A stretch of 48,154 nt of DNA, taken from contig NZ_KV825630.1 in the NCBI RefSeq assembly GCF_001831515.1, positions 1 to 48,154 on the forward strand, written 5' to 3'. Positions 13,767 through 25,143 of the stretch are shown in pieces. A model generated the notes under the pieces. That model was given only the letters and a program-made list of their open reading frames with translations, did not search any database and was not told where the DNA came from. The stretch comes from Corynebacterium sp. HMSC074A01 (GTDB lineage Bacteria > Actinomycetota > Actinomycetes > Mycobacteriales > Mycobacteriaceae). Position numbers and translations under genes: made by a program. The stretch's first letter is position 1. Each line of letters opens with the position of its first letter.

Positions 13767-16274
13767 TTAGCCACGCATCTCCGCGCCAAAGCGCTCCTTC
13801 GCCGCTTCCGCTGCCGCCAAGCGGCCCTCCGAGGCCTCGTCCTCGGTCAGCGTACGGTCCGGCGCGCGGAAGACCAGGCCAAACGCCAGGGACTTCTTGT
13901 CCGCGCCGAGTTGCTCGGAACGGTAGACGTCGAAAAGCGTGACCGACTCGAGCAGCTCACCGGCACCCTCTGCGACGACCTCCCGCACCTTCTCTGCGGG
14001 TACCGACTCGTCCACCACCAGGGCGATGTCCTGGTGCAGCGCCGGGTAGGCGGACAGCTTCGGGGCGGGCAGCACCGCGTCAAAGGGCAGCGCGGAGAGG
14101 TCGAGTTCCATTGCGCACACGCGCGGCGGCAGCTCGAGTGCCTCAAGCACCTGCGGGTGCAGCTCACCGGCGTGGCCAACCACGGTCTCGCCCACACGCA
14201 GCTCCGCGCAGCGGCCCGGGTGCCACGGCAGGTAGTTCGCAGCGGCGACCTCGAGCTCCACACCTGCGGCGCGGGCAACCACGCGCGCGGACTCGATGGC
14301 ATCCGCCCAGGTGTAGGCGCGCGCCTCACCAAGCGGACCCTCCGCCTCCGCGTCGCCGACCGCGACGGTCGCGGCGTACAGTGGCTGCTCCGGTACCGAG
14401 GCAAGCAGCTCCGCGATGGTTGCTTCGTCCGGGCGCGCGGCCACGCTCGGCATCGGCGAGGACTCCGCTCGCTTGAAACTGGTCTGCGCCACCGAGTAGA
14501 TGGCCAGGTCTGCCCTGCCGCGGGCGACGTTCTTGCCCACGGCCTCCAGCATGGAGGGCAGAAGCGTGGTGGCGAGCACACCGTAGTCGTTGTCCAGGGG
14601 GTTCTGCACCAGCACGGTGTTGCGGCGCGGGTCGTCCGCGTCCAGGCCCCAGGTGTCGAAGGTGCCGTTGGCAATGAACGGGGTCGGGATGATTTCCGCA
14701 TAGCCTGCGTACGCCAGCGCGTGGGTCACCGCGCGGCGGCGCTTCTGCGCCGGGGTGAGTCCTCGCCCACCGCGCGGGGTCGGCAGGATCGACGGGATCG
14801 CGTCGAGCCCCTCGAGGCGCACGATCTCCTCGATCAGCTCCACGTCCTCGTTCAGGTCACCACGCCAGGTTGGCGGGGTCACCAGGAAGCGCTCGCCTTC
14901 TGAGGTGACCTGGCAGCCGACTTCCTCGAGGCGGCGCGTGATGACCTCCGAGCTGTAGTCCACGCCGATCAGCTGCGAGGGGTGCTGCGCCCCAAGCGCG
15001 ATCGGCTCGCGCTGCGGTACTTCGCCAACCAGCGTGCGGCCGGTGGCAATGGTGCCGCCGGCAATGTCTTGCAGCAGCGCGCAGGCAACGTCCAGGGCCA
15101 CCTCCACAATCGCCGGATCCACGCCGCGCTCGAAACGGCGCGAAGACTCGGAGCTCAGCTTGTGGTGGCGCGCCGTCTTCGCCACGGTCAGTTCGTCCCA
15201 CGTCGCAGCCTCGAAGTAGACGTTCGTGGTGGTCTCGGAGATCTCCGAGGTCACCCCGCCCATCACGCCGGCCAGCGACTGGATGCCCGCTTCGTCCGCA
15301 ATGACCACGTCACTGTCCCGAAGCTTACGGGTGGAGTGGTCCAGCGTCTCGAACTCCTCGCCCGCCTGCGCCTTGCGCACGGTGAGGTTCCCGGAGATCT
15401 TGTCCGCGTCGAAAGCGTGCATCGGCTGGCCGAGCAGCAGCATGACGTAGTTGGTCACGTCCGTGGCGGCGTTGACGGAGCGGATGCCGGACAGCATGAG
15501 CTCGCGCTGCATCCAGAACGGGGCTTGCGCTGCCGGGTCGATGCCCTCCACCTTGGCCAGGCCGAAGCGGGAGGCGCGGGGGTCGGGGTTCAGCGTGACG
15601 TCGATAAGCGAGCCCTGCGGTGCGGGCACCGCCGACGTGTCGACGCCTGCGACCTGCGGGTCCTGCGCGGGGTCGGCAAACTTCAGGTCAAAGGCGGAGG
15701 CGAGCTCACGCATCAGGCCGCGCGCCGAGAGCGCGTAGCCGCGGTCCGGCGTGACGTTGACGTCAAAAATCGTGTCGGCGAGCTGCAGGATCTCCCGCGC
15801 GTCATCGCCCGGGTTCCCCAGCCCCTCGGGCAGCGTGATGATGCCCTCGCTCTTCTGCGTCATGCCCAGCTCAGCAGCCGAGGTCATCATGCCGTTGGAG
15901 ATGTGGTCGTAGGTCTTCCGCGCGGCGATCTCGAAACCGCCGGGCAGCACTGCTCCCGGCAGCGACACCACAACGTAGTCGCCCAGCGCAAAGTTGCGCG
16001 CGCCGCAGATGATGCCCTGCAACTCGCCAGTGCCGTTGGCCTGGCCCACGTCGACCTGGCAGTAACGGATCGGCTTCTTAAAGCCGGTGAGCTCCTCGAT
16101 CTCCGCGACGCGGCCGAGCACGAGCGGCCCGGTCGTCTCTTCAATCGGCGCGTAGCCCTCGGTCTCGAACCCAACGCGCACGAATCCGGCGTCGAGCTCC
16201 TCGTCGGTAACGGTCCAGCCTTCGTTGCCAGCACCTTGCAGCAGGCGGGTAAGCCAGTTCTTAGAAATCAGCAT
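13767..16274 (-). CDS. pheT: Phenylalanyl-tRNA synthetase beta subunit
   Basis: Large subunit of the cytoplasmic alpha2-beta2 PheRS. The 835 residues show the bacterial domain order: N-terminal segment, an EMAP/OB-type tRNA-binding domain (about residues 40-155, with VDVGQANGTGELQGIICGARNF), the B3/B4 editing domain (about 215-390), B5 (about 410-480, LGAQHPSQLIGVDY), a catalytic-like core, and the anticodon-binding FDX-ACB domain at the end (LPAPKLSAYPALHQDIALVVDE). It starts at the ATG at 16274, 35 nt downstream of pheS, with GAAGGAG about 13 nt before it. Length and domains are complete. Confidence 0.97.
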   Translation of the reverse strand: MLISKNWLTRLLQGAGNEGWTVTDEELDAGFVRVGFETEGYAPIEETTGPLVLGRVAEIEELTGFKKPIRYCQVDVGQANGTGELQGIICGARNFALGDYVVVSLPGAVLPGGFEIAARKTYDHISNGMMTSAAELGMTQKSEGIITLPEGLGNPGDDAREILQLADTIFDVNVTPDRGYALSARGLMRELASAFDLKFADPAQDPQVAGVDTSAVPAPQGSLIDVTLNPDPRASRFGLAKVEGIDPAAQAPFWMQRELMLSGIRSVNAATDVTNYVMLLLGQPMHAFDADKISGNLTVRKAQAGEEFETLDHSTRKLRDSDVVIADEAGIQSLAGVMGGVTSEISETTTNVYFEAATWDELTVAKTARHHKLSSESSRRFERGVDPAIVEVALDVACALLQDIAGGTIATGRTLVGEVPQREPIALGAQHPSQLIGVDYSSEVITRRLEEVGCQVTSEGERFLVTPPTWRGDLNEDVELIEEIVRLEGLDAIPSILPTPRGGRGLTPAQKRRRAVTHALAYAGYAEIIPTPFIANGTFDTWGLDADDPRRNTVLVQNPLDNDYGVLATTLLPSMLEAVGKNVARGRADLAIYSVAQTSFKRAESSPMPSVAARPDEATIAELLASVPEQPLYAATVAVGDAEAEGPLGEARAYTWADAIESARVVARAAGVELEVAAANYLPWHPGRCAELRVGETVVGHAGELHPQVLEALELPPRVCAMELDLSALPFDAVLPAPKLSAYPALHQDIALVVDESVPAEKVREVVAEGAGELLESVTLFDVYRSEQLGADKKSLAFGLVFRAPDRTLTEDEASEGRLAAAEAAKERFGAEMRG

Positions 16275-16309
16275 GCTTTGATCAAAACTCCTTCTCGGTA
16301 ACGCCTGCG

Positions 16310-18243
<1,934 letters not shown>

Positions 18244-18265
18244 GTCCTCACACTCTACTCACCCA

Positions 18266-18676
18266 CTAGCGCAGGAGCCGCACCCCGCGTGCATCCGTGC
18301 GGAACGTTCCGCTGCGGGTGAACACCATGCACAGATCCACGATCACCCAAATCACCAGTGCAAACCAGAACAGGAAGCCGATGAGCACCGCAGTCGTGAA
18401 CCAGCCAGCCAAGTAAAGACCGAGTTGGATAAGCCCGCGCTTGGTGTAGCCGGCGTAGAAACTGTGCGCGCCGAAAACGCCCAAGAACAAGCACAGCAGC
18501 ACGGTGATCACCCACGAGCGCGGTTGCTCCTGGCCCGCTGGCACCGCCCCAGGCTCCGACAGCGACTGCGGTGGCTGCCAGCTGGGAGCCTGCGCGCCGT
18601 GCTCCGCCCAGTCATTCTGAAAGCTGGACGCGTACGGTGACTCGCGCTTTCCACTGTTGCTGTAGGGGTTCGTCAT
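18266..18676 (-). CDS. TM2-domain membrane protein
   Basis: A 136-residue membrane protein. The first 60 residues are polar and rich in Pro, Gln and Ser (MTNPYSNSGKRESPY). After that comes a TM2 domain: FLGVFGAHSFYAGYTKRGLIQLGLYL followed by a second hydrophobic span and the Asp of WVIVDLCMVF. The family has no general biochemical function. The start is the ATG at 18676; an upstream reading adds 18 residues without resemblance. TATCGT lies 7 nt before the ATG and no Shine-Dalgarno sequence is present, so the transcript may be leaderless. It lies 22 nt before the TrmH-type gene. Confidence 0.85.
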   Translation of the reverse strand: MTNPYSNSGKRESPYASSFQNDWAEHGAQAPSWQPPQSLSEPGAVPAGQEQPRSWVITVLLCLFLGVFGAHSFYAGYTKRGLIQLGLYLAGWFTTAVLIGFLFWFALVIWVIVDLCMVFTRSGTFRTDARGVRLLR

Positions 18677-18736
18677 GGCACACACGATACACACTGACAC
18701 CGATACGGTCTCCGCACGAACTGTCCGCACATACGT

Positions 18737-18767
18737 AAAACGCCCACCTGCGGGTGCAGGTGGGCGT
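18737..18767 (-). terminator. Rho-independent terminator of the infC-rpmI-rplT operon
   Basis: A perfect 12-bp stem (18740-18751 with 18756-18767) closed by a 4-nt loop, followed on the minus strand by TTTT. It begins 18 nt after the rplT stop and separates the ribosomal operon from the TM2 gene. Confidence 0.88.
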
Positions 18768-18784
18768 CGACAAGCTAAAGGCGC

Positions 18785-19168
18785 TTATGCAGCCTTCGGT
18801 GCGTTGACGTCCTCCGGGAGGGCGTTCTTAGCGATCTCGCAGATAGCGGAGAACGCAGCGAAGTCGTTGACGGCAAGCTCAGCGAGAATCTTGCGGTCGA
18901 CCTCGACCTCAGCCAGCTTCAGGCCGTGGATGAGGCGGTTGTAGGTGATGTCGTTGAGACGAGCAGCAGCGTTGATGCGCTGGATCCACAGCTTGCGGAA
19001 CTCGCTCTTACGCTTACGACGGTCGCGGTAGGCGTAGGTCTGGGAGTGCAGCCACTGCTCCTTCGCCTTACGGTACAGGCGGGAACGCTGGCCGCGGTAG
19101 CCCTTCGCGGACTTCAGAATCGCGCGGCGCTTCTTCTTGGCGTTGACTGAACGCTTCACACGTGCCAT
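18785..19168 (-). CDS. rplT: 50S ribosomal protein L20
   Basis: A 127-residue basic protein needed for early 50S assembly; it binds 23S rRNA. The N-terminus [19 protein letters not shown] and the stretch [16 protein letters not shown] followed by [18 protein letters not shown] are diagnostic. Family members often repress their own operon through the infC leader; the leader here has an attenuator-like hairpin. It lies 60 nt after rpmI and is followed by an intrinsic terminator. Confidence 0.98.
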   Translation of the reverse strand: MARVKRSVNAKKKRRAILKSAKGYRGQRSRLYRKAKEQWLHSQTYAYRDRRKRKSEFRKLWIQRINAAARLNDITYNRLIHGLKLAEVEVDRKILAELAVNDFAAFSAICEIAKNALPEDVNAPKAA

Positions 19169-19228
19169 GAGTCAAACTTCCTTTACGTTTTTGAGGTATA
19201 TGTGCGGTAATGGGATGCGCGGAAGGCT

Positions 19229-19423
19229 TTAAGCCTTGCCCAGCAGGCGCTTGACGCGCTTCTGGTCTGCGCGAGCCACGTCGGTGGTGCGGGACAGCTT
19301 GCGACGACGCTTGGAGGTCATCGACTCGTTGAGGTGGCGCTTACCGGCCTGCTCACGACGCAGCTTGCCCTTGCCGTTAACCTTGATGCGCTTTGCGGTG
19401 CCCTTGTGGGTCTTCTGCTTCAT
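19229..19423 (-). CDS. rpmI: 50S ribosomal protein L35
   Basis: A 64-residue very basic protein ([30 protein letters not shown]) of the large subunit, with the KTH start and the [15 protein letters not shown] segment typical of bL35. It is the middle gene of the infC-rpmI-rplT operon, 32 nt after infC and 60 nt before rplT. Confidence 0.98.
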   Translation of the reverse strand: MKQKTHKGTAKRIKVNGKGKLRREQAGKRHLNESMTSKRRRKLSRTTDVARADQKRVKRLLGKA

Positions 19424-19455
19424 GGTAAAAGCCCTTCAGAGTTGAAAAATGTGTG

Positions 19456-19977
19456 CTACTTCTTGCCCTTGCGAGCCGGACCAAAGACCATCGTCATGTT
19501 GCGACCGTCCTGCTTCGGGCGGGACTCGACCACGCCCAGCTCGCCGATGTCATCAGCGAGACGCTCAAGCAGACGGAAGCCAAGCTCCGGACGGGACTGC
19601 TCGCGGCCGCGGAACATGATAGTGACCTTGACCTTGTTGCCCTTCTCCAGGAAGCGCTCGACGTTGTTCTTCTTCGTCTGGTAGTCGTGCTCATCGATCT
19701 TCGGGCGGAACTTCTGTTCCTTGACCACGGTCTGCTGCTGGTTTTTGCGCGCTTCGCGGGCCTTCTGATCCTGCTCGTACTTGTACTTGCCGTAGTCCAT
19801 GATCTTGGCTACGGGCGGCTTGGCCTTCGGTGCCACCTCGACCAAGTCAAGGTCGGCGTCGTATGCCAACTTGCGAGCGTCATCCGTACGGACGATGCCC
19901 ACCTGCTCGCCGGACGGACCGACAAGGCGAACTTCCGGAACGCGGATGCGTTCGTTGATTCGAGCTTCAGCGCTGAT
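19456..19977 (-). CDS. infC: Translation initiation factor IF-3 (ATC start)
   Basis: IF3 binds the 30S subunit and rejects wrong start codons and initiator tRNAs. The protein is 173 residues if it starts at the ATC at 19977-19975, read as [23 protein letters not shown]; this covers the full conserved N-terminal domain, and AGGAG stands 5 nt upstream. Starting at the GTG at 19902 would delete about 25 conserved residues. The linker ([20 protein letters not shown]) and C-domain ([19 protein letters not shown]) are intact. Rare start codons on infC are a known autoregulatory device: IF3 represses its own non-canonical start. It is the first gene of the operon behind a 250-nt leader. Confidence 0.95.
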   Translation of the reverse strand: MSAEARINERIRVPEVRLVGPSGEQVGIVRTDDARKLAYDADLDLVEVAPKAKPPVAKIMDYGKYKYEQDQKAREARKNQQQTVVKEQKFRPKIDEHDYQTKKNNVERFLEKGNKVKVTIMFRGREQSRPELGFRLLERLADDIGELGVVESRPKQDGRNMTMVFGPARKGKK

Positions 19978-19990
19978 GAGAACTCCTAAA

Positions 19991-20038
19991 GACGAGAATT
20001 ACAATGTGATCGCTACCAAGCCCCAAGCGATGCTCGTC
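19991..20038 (-). ncRNA. infC leader hairpin next to the ribosome site
   Basis: In the infC leader, on the minus strand, GACGAG (20038-20033) can pair with CTCGTC (19996-19991), enclosing a second stem ATCGCT (20031-20026) with AGCGAT (20014-20009). The outer stem ends 3 nt before the AGGAG ribosome-binding site. This two-tier structure could control access to the ribosome site. Predicted by eye; no covariation was checked. Confidence 0.45.
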
Positions 20039-20045
20039 CCACACG

Positions 20046-20077
20046 AAAAACCCGCTAGTCTTACACAGGCTAGCGGG
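20046..20077 (-). terminator. Attenuator-like terminator in infC leader
   Basis: Between the infC promoter and infC lies a hairpin with an 8-bp stem (CCCGCTAG at 20051-20058 with CTAGCGGG at 20070-20077) and an 11-nt loop, followed on the minus strand by TTTTT. This looks like a working intrinsic terminator about 70 nt before the infC start, inside the transcript, so it probably attenuates the operon. In Firmicutes the same operon is controlled by L20 through leader attenuation; whether L20 acts here is inference. Confidence 0.7.
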
Positions 20078-20233
20078 AGTTCATCCATACCGGCAGGGCA
20101 GGGACATATCTCCGTGCGCCCTACCGTTGACCCGTATCCTTCGCAGCGAGTGTGCCGCGCGGCTTGGGGTGGGAGTAACTCCACTTGCGGCCCGTACACC
20201 TAGAAAAGGAGCACTGGGCGGTAGTGCCTTGAA

Positions 20234-20261
20234 ACATTAACAGCTTCGGCTAGAAAGTCAA
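20234..20261 (-). promoter_or_regulatory. Promoter of infC-rpmI-rplT
   Basis: On the minus strand TTGACT (20261-20256) and TAATGT (20239-20234) are separated by 16 nt, a good vegetative promoter just after the uvrA stop. Transcription would begin near 20227 and give a leader of about 250 nt. The 306-nt gap from infC to uvrA therefore consists of this promoter, the attenuator and the ribosome-site hairpin; no convincing leader peptide was seen. Confidence 0.65.
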
Positions 20262-20283
20262 AATCACCGCCCGCCAAAGGCTT

Positions 20284-23136
20284 TTAGACGAGCACGCGCT
20301 GCAAATACTCGCCTGTGAAGGAGCCCTCGACCTGCGCCACGTCTTCGGGAGTGCCCTGCGCGACCACCGTGCCGCCGCCGGAGCCGCCCTCGGGGCCCAT
20401 GTCGATGATCCAGTCCGCGGACTTGACCACGTCTAGGTTGTGCTCGATGACCAACACAGTGTTGCCCTTCTCTACCAGGCCGTTGAGCACCAGCATGAGC
20501 TTGCGAATGTCCTCAAAGTGCAGGCCGGTGGTCGGCTCGTCAAGGATGTAGATCGTGCGCCCGTTGGAGCGCTTCTGCAGCTCGGTTGCCAGTTTCACGC
20601 GCTGCGCTTCGCCGCCGGACAAGGTCGTTGCGGACTGGCCGAGGCGTACGTAGCCCAACCCGACGTCGACAAGCGTGGCGAGGTAACGGTGGATGGACGA
20701 GATCGGCTCGAAGAACTCCGCTGCCTCGGAAATTGGCATGTCCAGCACCTCGGCGATGGTCTTGCCCTTGTAGCGCACCTCGAGCGTTTCGCGGTTGTAG
20801 CGCGCACCCCCGCAGACCTCGCAGGGCACGTACACGTCCGGCAGGAAGTTCATCTCGATCTTGATAGTGCCATCGCCGCGGCAGGCTTCGCAGCGCCCGC
20901 CCTTCACGTTGAAGGAGAAGCGGCCTGCCTTGTACCCGCGCACCTTCGCCTCCTGCGTCTCCGCGAAGAGGTTGCGGATCTTGTCAAACACGCCGGTGTA
21001 CGTTGCCGGGTTCGAGCGCGGCGTGCGCCCGATCGGACTCTGGTCCACCTGCACGAGCTTGTCCAGCGAGTCGAGGCCCTCGACGCGCTTCACACGCCCC
21101 GGCACTTGGCGCGCACCGTTGAGCTCGTTTTGCAGCGTCTTCGCCAGAATCTCGTTGACCAGCGTGGACTTGCCGGATCCCGAGACACCGGTCACGGCCA
21201 CGAGCAGGCCAAGCGGGATCTCCACCTCGACGTTTTGCAGGTTGTTCTCCCGCGCGCCGACCACCTTGATGGTGCGATCCGCATCCACCGGGCGGCGTGT
21301 GGCAGGCACCTCGATCTTCTTCCTGCCGGCGAGGTAATCACCCGTGATCGAGTTTTCTGCCTCCTTCAGGCCCTCCGGCTCTCCCTGGTAGACCACTTCC
21401 CCGCCGTACTCGCCTGCACGCGGGCCGATGTCGATGAGCCAGTCCGCCTCGCGAATCGTGTCCTCGTCGTGCTCCACCACGACAAGCGTGTTGCCCAGAT
21501 CCCGCAGCTTCTTCAGCGTGGCAATCAAGCGGTTGTTGTCGCGCTGGTGCAAGCCAATCGACGGCTCGTCCAACACGTAGAGCACGCCCGCCAGCCCGGA
21601 GCCGATCTGGGTGGCCAGGCGGATGCGCTGTGCCTCGCCGCCGGAGAGCGTGCCCGCGGACCTGGCCAAAGTAAGGTAGTTCAGGCCGACGTCCAACAGG
21701 AAATGCAGGCGCGCCTGGATCTCGCGCAGCACGGCACCCGCGATCATCTCCTCGCGGTAGCCCAGCACCAGGTTGTCCAGGTACTCAGAAGCGTCTTCGA
21801 TGGAAAGCTCGGTCAGCCCCGCGATCGAACGCTCGCCGTGCGTGGTCGAATCCAGCCGCACCGCAAGAATCTCCGGCTTCAGGCGCGCGCCCTTACACGT
21901 CGGGCACGGCGCCTCGCGGGTATACGCCAACAGGCGGTCCTTCTGCGTGTCCGTCTCCGCCTGCTCGAGTTTGCGCTCGAGGTAGCCGATCACGCCCTCG
22001 TAGGCCGCGGTGAACGAGCGCTGCCGCCCGTAGCGGTTCTTGTAGCGCACGCTGACCTTCGTGCTCGAGCCCTGCACCAGGTGCTTCTGCTGCGTCTTCG
22101 TCAGCGAGGAAAACGGCGCATGCGCGTCGAAGTCCTCTTCCTTCGCAAGCGCCTCGATCAGCCGCACGAAGTACTTCTTGTTCGGGCTGGAGTTCCACGG
22201 CTGGAAGGCGTCCACGGCCGGCGCGTCCGGGTCCGGGATGACCAGGTCGGTGTCGATCTCCTTGCGCACGCCCAACCCGTCGCAGGCAGGACACGCGCCG
22301 AAGGGCGAGTTGAAGGAGAAGGCGCGGGGCTCATATTCCTCCACGTCCAGCTTGTGCCCGTTGGGGCAGGCCATCTTCTCCGAAAAGATCTGCACGCGCT
22401 CCGGGTCGTCCGCCTCGAGGTCGACGAAATCGAAGCCGACCAGCCCGTCGGCAAGCTTGAGCGCGGTCTCAACGGAATCGGTGAGGCGCTGCTTCTGGCT
22501 TGCTTTGACCTGCAGGCGGTCGACGACCACGTCGATGGTGTGCTTGATCTGCTTTTCCAGCTTCGGCGGGTCAGAAAGCTGGTAGGTCTCGCCATCAACG
22601 TTGACGCGCGAGTAGCCCTGCGCGGCCAGGTCGGCGAACAGGTCCTGGAACTCTCCCTTGCGCTTGCGCACGATGGGCGCGAGCACCTGGAACTTCGTCC
22701 GCTCCTCGTACTGCAGGATCTGGTCCACGATCTGCTGCGGCGTCTGCCGCTGGATCACCGCATCGCACTGCGGGCAGTGCGGGGTGCCCGCGCGCGAGTA
22801 GAGCAGGCGCAGGTAGTCGTAGATTTCTGTGATCGTGCCTACCGTCGAGCGCGGGTTGCGGTTCGTGGACTTCTGGTCAATCGAGACCGCCGGGCTTAAG
22901 CCGTCGATGTAATCGACGTCGGGCTTGTCCATCTGCCCGAGGAACATGCGGGCATAGGAAGACAGCGATTCCACGTAGCGCCGCTGCCCTTCGGCAAAGA
23001 TGGTGTCGAAGGCCAGGGAGGATTTGCCGGAGCCAGAAAGCCCAGTAAACACGGCCATCTTGTCGCGCGGTAGGGCGATATCTACGCCCTTAAGGTTATG
23101 TTCGCGCGCGCCGCGCACCGTGAGCCATTCAGCCAC
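20284..23136 (-). CDS. uvrA: UvrABC excinuclease subunit A
   Basis: Damage-recognition ATPase of nucleotide excision repair; a dimer that loads UvrB. The 950-residue protein has two ABC modules: Walker [10 protein letters not shown] (about residue 32) and GVSGSGKST (about residue 650), with signature motifs [13 protein letters not shown] and [13 protein letters not shown]. Zinc modules are visible ([16 protein letters not shown] with [10 protein letters not shown]). The first half of zinc module 1 reads ACPNGHKL instead of CxxC, a variant I also recall from other actinobacterial UvrA. The start is GTG at 23136 behind GAAGGGA. I saw no clear SOS box upstream. It is divergent from the hydrolase gene. 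Confidence 0.97.
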   Translation of the reverse strand: MAEWLTVRGAREHNLKGVDIALPRDKMAVFTGLSGSGKSSLAFDTIFAEGQRRYVESLSSYARMFLGQMDKPDVDYIDGLSPAVSIDQKSTNRNPRSTVGTITEIYDYLRLLYSRAGTPHCPQCDAVIQRQTPQQIVDQILQYEERTKFQVLAPIVRKRKGEFQDLFADLAAQGYSRVNVDGETYQLSDPPKLEKQIKHTIDVVVDRLQVKASQKQRLTDSVETALKLADGLVGFDFVDLEADDPERVQIFSEKMACPNGHKLDVEEYEPRAFSFNSPFGACPACDGLGVRKEIDTDLVIPDPDAPAVDAFQPWNSSPNKKYFVRLIEALAKEEDFDAHAPFSSLTKTQQKHLVQGSSTKVSVRYKNRYGRQRSFTAAYEGVIGYLERKLEQAETDTQKDRLLAYTREAPCPTCKGARLKPEILAVRLDSTTHGERSIAGLTELSIEDASEYLDNLVLGYREEMIAGAVLREIQARLHFLLDVGLNYLTLARSAGTLSGGEAQRIRLATQIGSGLAGVLYVLDEPSIGLHQRDNNRLIATLKKLRDLGNTLVVVEHDEDTIREADWLIDIGPRAGEYGGEVVYQGEPEGLKEAENSITGDYLAGRKKIEVPATRRPVDADRTIKVVGARENNLQNVEVEIPLGLLVAVTGVSGSGKSTLVNEILAKTLQNELNGARQVPGRVKRVEGLDSLDKLVQVDQSPIGRTPRSNPATYTGVFDKIRNLFAETQEAKVRGYKAGRFSFNVKGGRCEACRGDGTIKIEMNFLPDVYVPCEVCGGARYNRETLEVRYKGKTIAEVLDMPISEAAEFFEPISSIHRYLATLVDVGLGYVRLGQSATTLSGGEAQRVKLATELQKRSNGRTIYILDEPTTGLHFEDIRKLMLVLNGLVEKGNTVLVIEHNLDVVKSADWIIDMGPEGGSGGGTVVAQGTPEDVAQVEGSFTGEYLQRVLV

Positions 23137-23237
23137 GTCACCACGTCCCTTCCCGAGTACGTTTCTATTGCTCTTCTGCCCTAGAAGCTACCAACCCCTC
23201 ACAACTGTGCTTTCCCCCGGCCTATTCCATATCTGTC

Positions 23238-23243
23238 TACGCT
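23238..23243 (+). promoter_or_regulatory. Candidate leaderless -10 box of the hydrolase gene
   Basis: TACGCT lies exactly 7 nt before the ATG at 23251, and GGGGCCC between them is not a usable ribosome site for that distance. This spacing is typical of leaderless transcripts in corynebacteria. No good -35 box is seen. Confidence 0.4.
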
Positions 23244-23250
23244 GGGGCCC

Positions 23251-23847
23251 ATGACGCTTACTTTGCATCACATTTCTGTGTCCGAGATGGACAACAACTG
23301 CTACCTCATTTGTGCCGGGGACAAGGGGCTGCTTATCGACGCCGCCGCGGACCCCCAAGCACTCCTCTCCCTCGCCCGCGACGCCGGCGTAAAGATCACG
23401 GACGTGCTGACCACCCACCGCCACCACGACCACACCCGCGCGCTCGTCGAGGTGCTCGAGGCGACCGGGGCCCGGCACTGGGCTCCCTATTTGGACGCGC
23501 CGGCGCTGCCCGCCGCAGTCGACCACGAGCTGCGCGACGACGACGTGCTCGAGTTCGCCGGACACCAGTTTCCTGTCTGCATTCTGCGCGGCCACACCCC
23601 GGGCGGAGCCGCGATTGCCGTGGAAATCGACGGCGTACCGAACCTCTTCGTCGGCGATTCCCTATTCCCGGGCGGGCTGGGCAAGACGTCCTCGGAGGGT
23701 GACTTCGTCCGCTTGTACAAGGAAGTTAAGGACAAGCTCTTCGCCGTCTACCCGGACGAGGCCATCGTGTGGCCCGGTCACGGCAAGCCAACCACCCTGG
23801 GTGAGGAGCGCCCGCACCTGGACGAGTGGTGGCAGCGACGCTGGTAA
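23251..23847 (+). CDS. Metallo-beta-lactamase-fold hydrolase (glyoxalase II-like)
   Basis: A 198-residue cytoplasmic MBL-fold hydrolase. The metal-binding motif THRHHDHT (about residues 56-63) supplies His, His, Asp and His; the third ligand His is in LRGHTPGGA (about 114), the bridging Asp in [10 protein letters not shown], and the last His in [13 protein letters not shown]. This order matches glyoxalase II-type thioesterases, which hydrolyse S-lactoylglutathione or other thioesters; corynebacteria use mycothiol, so the natural substrate may be a mycothiol conjugate (inference). It is divergent from uvrA with a 114-nt gap. Confidence 0.85.
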   Translation: MTLTLHHISVSEMDNNCYLICAGDKGLLIDAAADPQALLSLARDAGVKITDVLTTHRHHDHTRALVEVLEATGARHWAPYLDAPALPAAVDHELRDDDVLEFAGHQFPVCILRGHTPGGAAIAVEIDGVPNLFVGDSLFPGGLGKTSSEGDFVRLYKEVKDKLFAVYPDEAIVWPGHGKPTTLGEERPHLDEWWQRRW

Positions 23848-23997
23848 TACCTGCCAATACCGGCACGTTTGCACGCTCGTAGCCCGGGTCCCCACCAGAA
23901 GCACGGAAACGCAAGTACAGTTGGTGGTAGACGAGTCCGTTTCGGGCTCCGATCGCAAGATCCCCATAAACGTAAATGAGAAGGAATGGTTATAGAG

Positions 23998-25032
23998 ATG
24001 ATTCGTAAGATCGCTCGCCCGATGCTGGCGTCCGTGTACATCATCGATGGTGTTGAGACCATGCTGAACCCGGCCGGCCACAAGGAGGCCGCAGCATCCG
24101 CGCTGAAGAAGGTACGCTCCGTCGTGCCGCGCGAGTACCGTGGCCTGGTGCCGAAAGACCCGGAGACCGCCGCGCAGCTCGTTGGCGGTGTGAAGGCAGG
24201 TGCTGGCAGCCTCTTCGCCATCGGCAAGATGCCGCGCACTTCCGCATCCCTGCTGGCGCTGACCACCGTGCCTTCCCTGATTGGCCGCAACGCCTTCTGG
24301 GAGGCCGAGGATGAGGACGACAAGGCTCGCCGCCGCACCGGCGCTCTGACCGACGTCGCGCTCGCCGGTGGTGTGCTGCTCGCCACCGTCGATACGGACG
24401 GCAAGCCGGGCCTGCAGTGGCGCGCGCAGAACGCAGCAAAGGTTGCAAAGAAGAACGTGCAGCAGGCGCTGCCGACCCAGTCTGAGACCGAGAAGGCCAT
24501 GAACAAGGCCAGCGACTGGTTCAGCGACGCGACCGAGACCGTCACCGACTACGTCGATGACAACAAGGACGACTGGAAGAAGACCGCTGCCCACGCCACC
24601 GAGGTCGCCGGCGACTGGTTCGATGACGCCAAGAAGCAGACCTCGAAGTTCCTCTCCGAGACCGCGGATCGTGCGCAGGACGCCTACGAGGACTTCGACG
24701 CGGAGAAGCTCATTGACCAGGCCAAGCCTTCCAAGCTGCAGCAGTACAAGGCAAAGCGCAAGGTCAACGCCGTCGTCGGTGATCTGCAGGACTCCATCGA
24801 TGACCTGCGTCCGAGCACGCTGGACAAGCTGTCCGCCAAGCACAAGGTGAAGAAGAACCACAAGAAGTTGGAGAAGAAGGCGCAGGATTCCGTCGATAAG
24901 CTGCAGAAGGCTTTCGACAAGCTCGACACTGATCCCTCCTTCATCACGAAGCTGAAGTGGAAGCGCAAGGCAAAGAAGGCTGAGAAGCGCGCCAAGCAGA
25001 CCGTGAAGAAGCTGCAGAAGAAGCTGGGCTAA
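23998..25032 (+). CDS. DoxX-like membrane protein with charged helical tail
   Basis: A 344-residue protein starting at MIRKIARPMLASVYIIDG. Residues 1-140 have three or four hydrophobic spans in the pattern of DoxX-family membrane proteins. Residues about 150-345 are hydrophilic and helix-prone: an acidic part with a repeated DWFxDA element (SDWFSDATE, GDWFDDAKK), then three copies of a Lys-rich unit (KAKRKVNAVVGDLQDSIDDL; SAKHKVKKNHKKLEKKAQDS; KWKRKAKKAEKRAKQTVKKL). The tail recalls phasin or apolipoprotein-like amphipathic helices. I chose the ATG at 23998 because GAAGGA touches the earlier ATG at 23986 with no spacing. Function unknown. Confidence 0.75.
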   Translation: MIRKIARPMLASVYIIDGVETMLNPAGHKEAAASALKKVRSVVPREYRGLVPKDPETAAQLVGGVKAGAGSLFAIGKMPRTSASLLALTTVPSLIGRNAFWEAEDEDDKARRRTGALTDVALAGGVLLATVDTDGKPGLQWRAQNAAKVAKKNVQQALPTQSETEKAMNKASDWFSDATETVTDYVDDNKDDWKKTAAHATEVAGDWFDDAKKQTSKFLSETADRAQDAYEDFDAEKLIDQAKPSKLQQYKAKRKVNAVVGDLQDSIDDLRPSTLDKLSAKHKVKKNHKKLEKKAQDSVDKLQKAFDKLDTDPSFITKLKWKRKAKKAEKRAKQTVKKLQKKLG

Positions 25033-25053
25033 ACCCCCGCGCTTTTACACTGA

Positions 25054-25090
25054 AGCCCCGCCAGTCCGGAATAATCCGGGCGGCGGGGCT
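25054..25090 (+). terminator. Terminator after the DoxX-like gene
   Basis: A 9-bp stem (AGCCCCGCC at 25054-25062 with GGCGGGGCT at 25082-25090) with a further CCGG/CCGG pairing inside, followed by GTTTGTTGCT. It begins 22 nt after the stop and precedes helD. The T-run is imperfect, so termination may be partial. Confidence 0.7.
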
Positions 25091-25143
25091 GTTTGTTGCT
25101 ACAGCGGTACACCCCGCGACCAACCGTGAGGAGGAATGACCGG

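Noticed and set aside
19999..20199. A 66-codon frame in the infC leader, possible leader peptide
   Set aside because: It starts at GTG without a ribosome site, runs through the terminator hairpin, and shows no codon run typical of a leader peptide.
20440..22899. An 819-codon open frame on the plus strand opposite uvrA
   Set aside because: It is the shadow of uvrA in a GC-rich genome; composition is unlike a real protein and there is no promoter or ribosome site.
25032..25143. Longer N-terminus for helD (start near 25093)
   Set aside because: It would begin in the 3' flank of the terminator; the GTG at 25144 has a good ribosome site.
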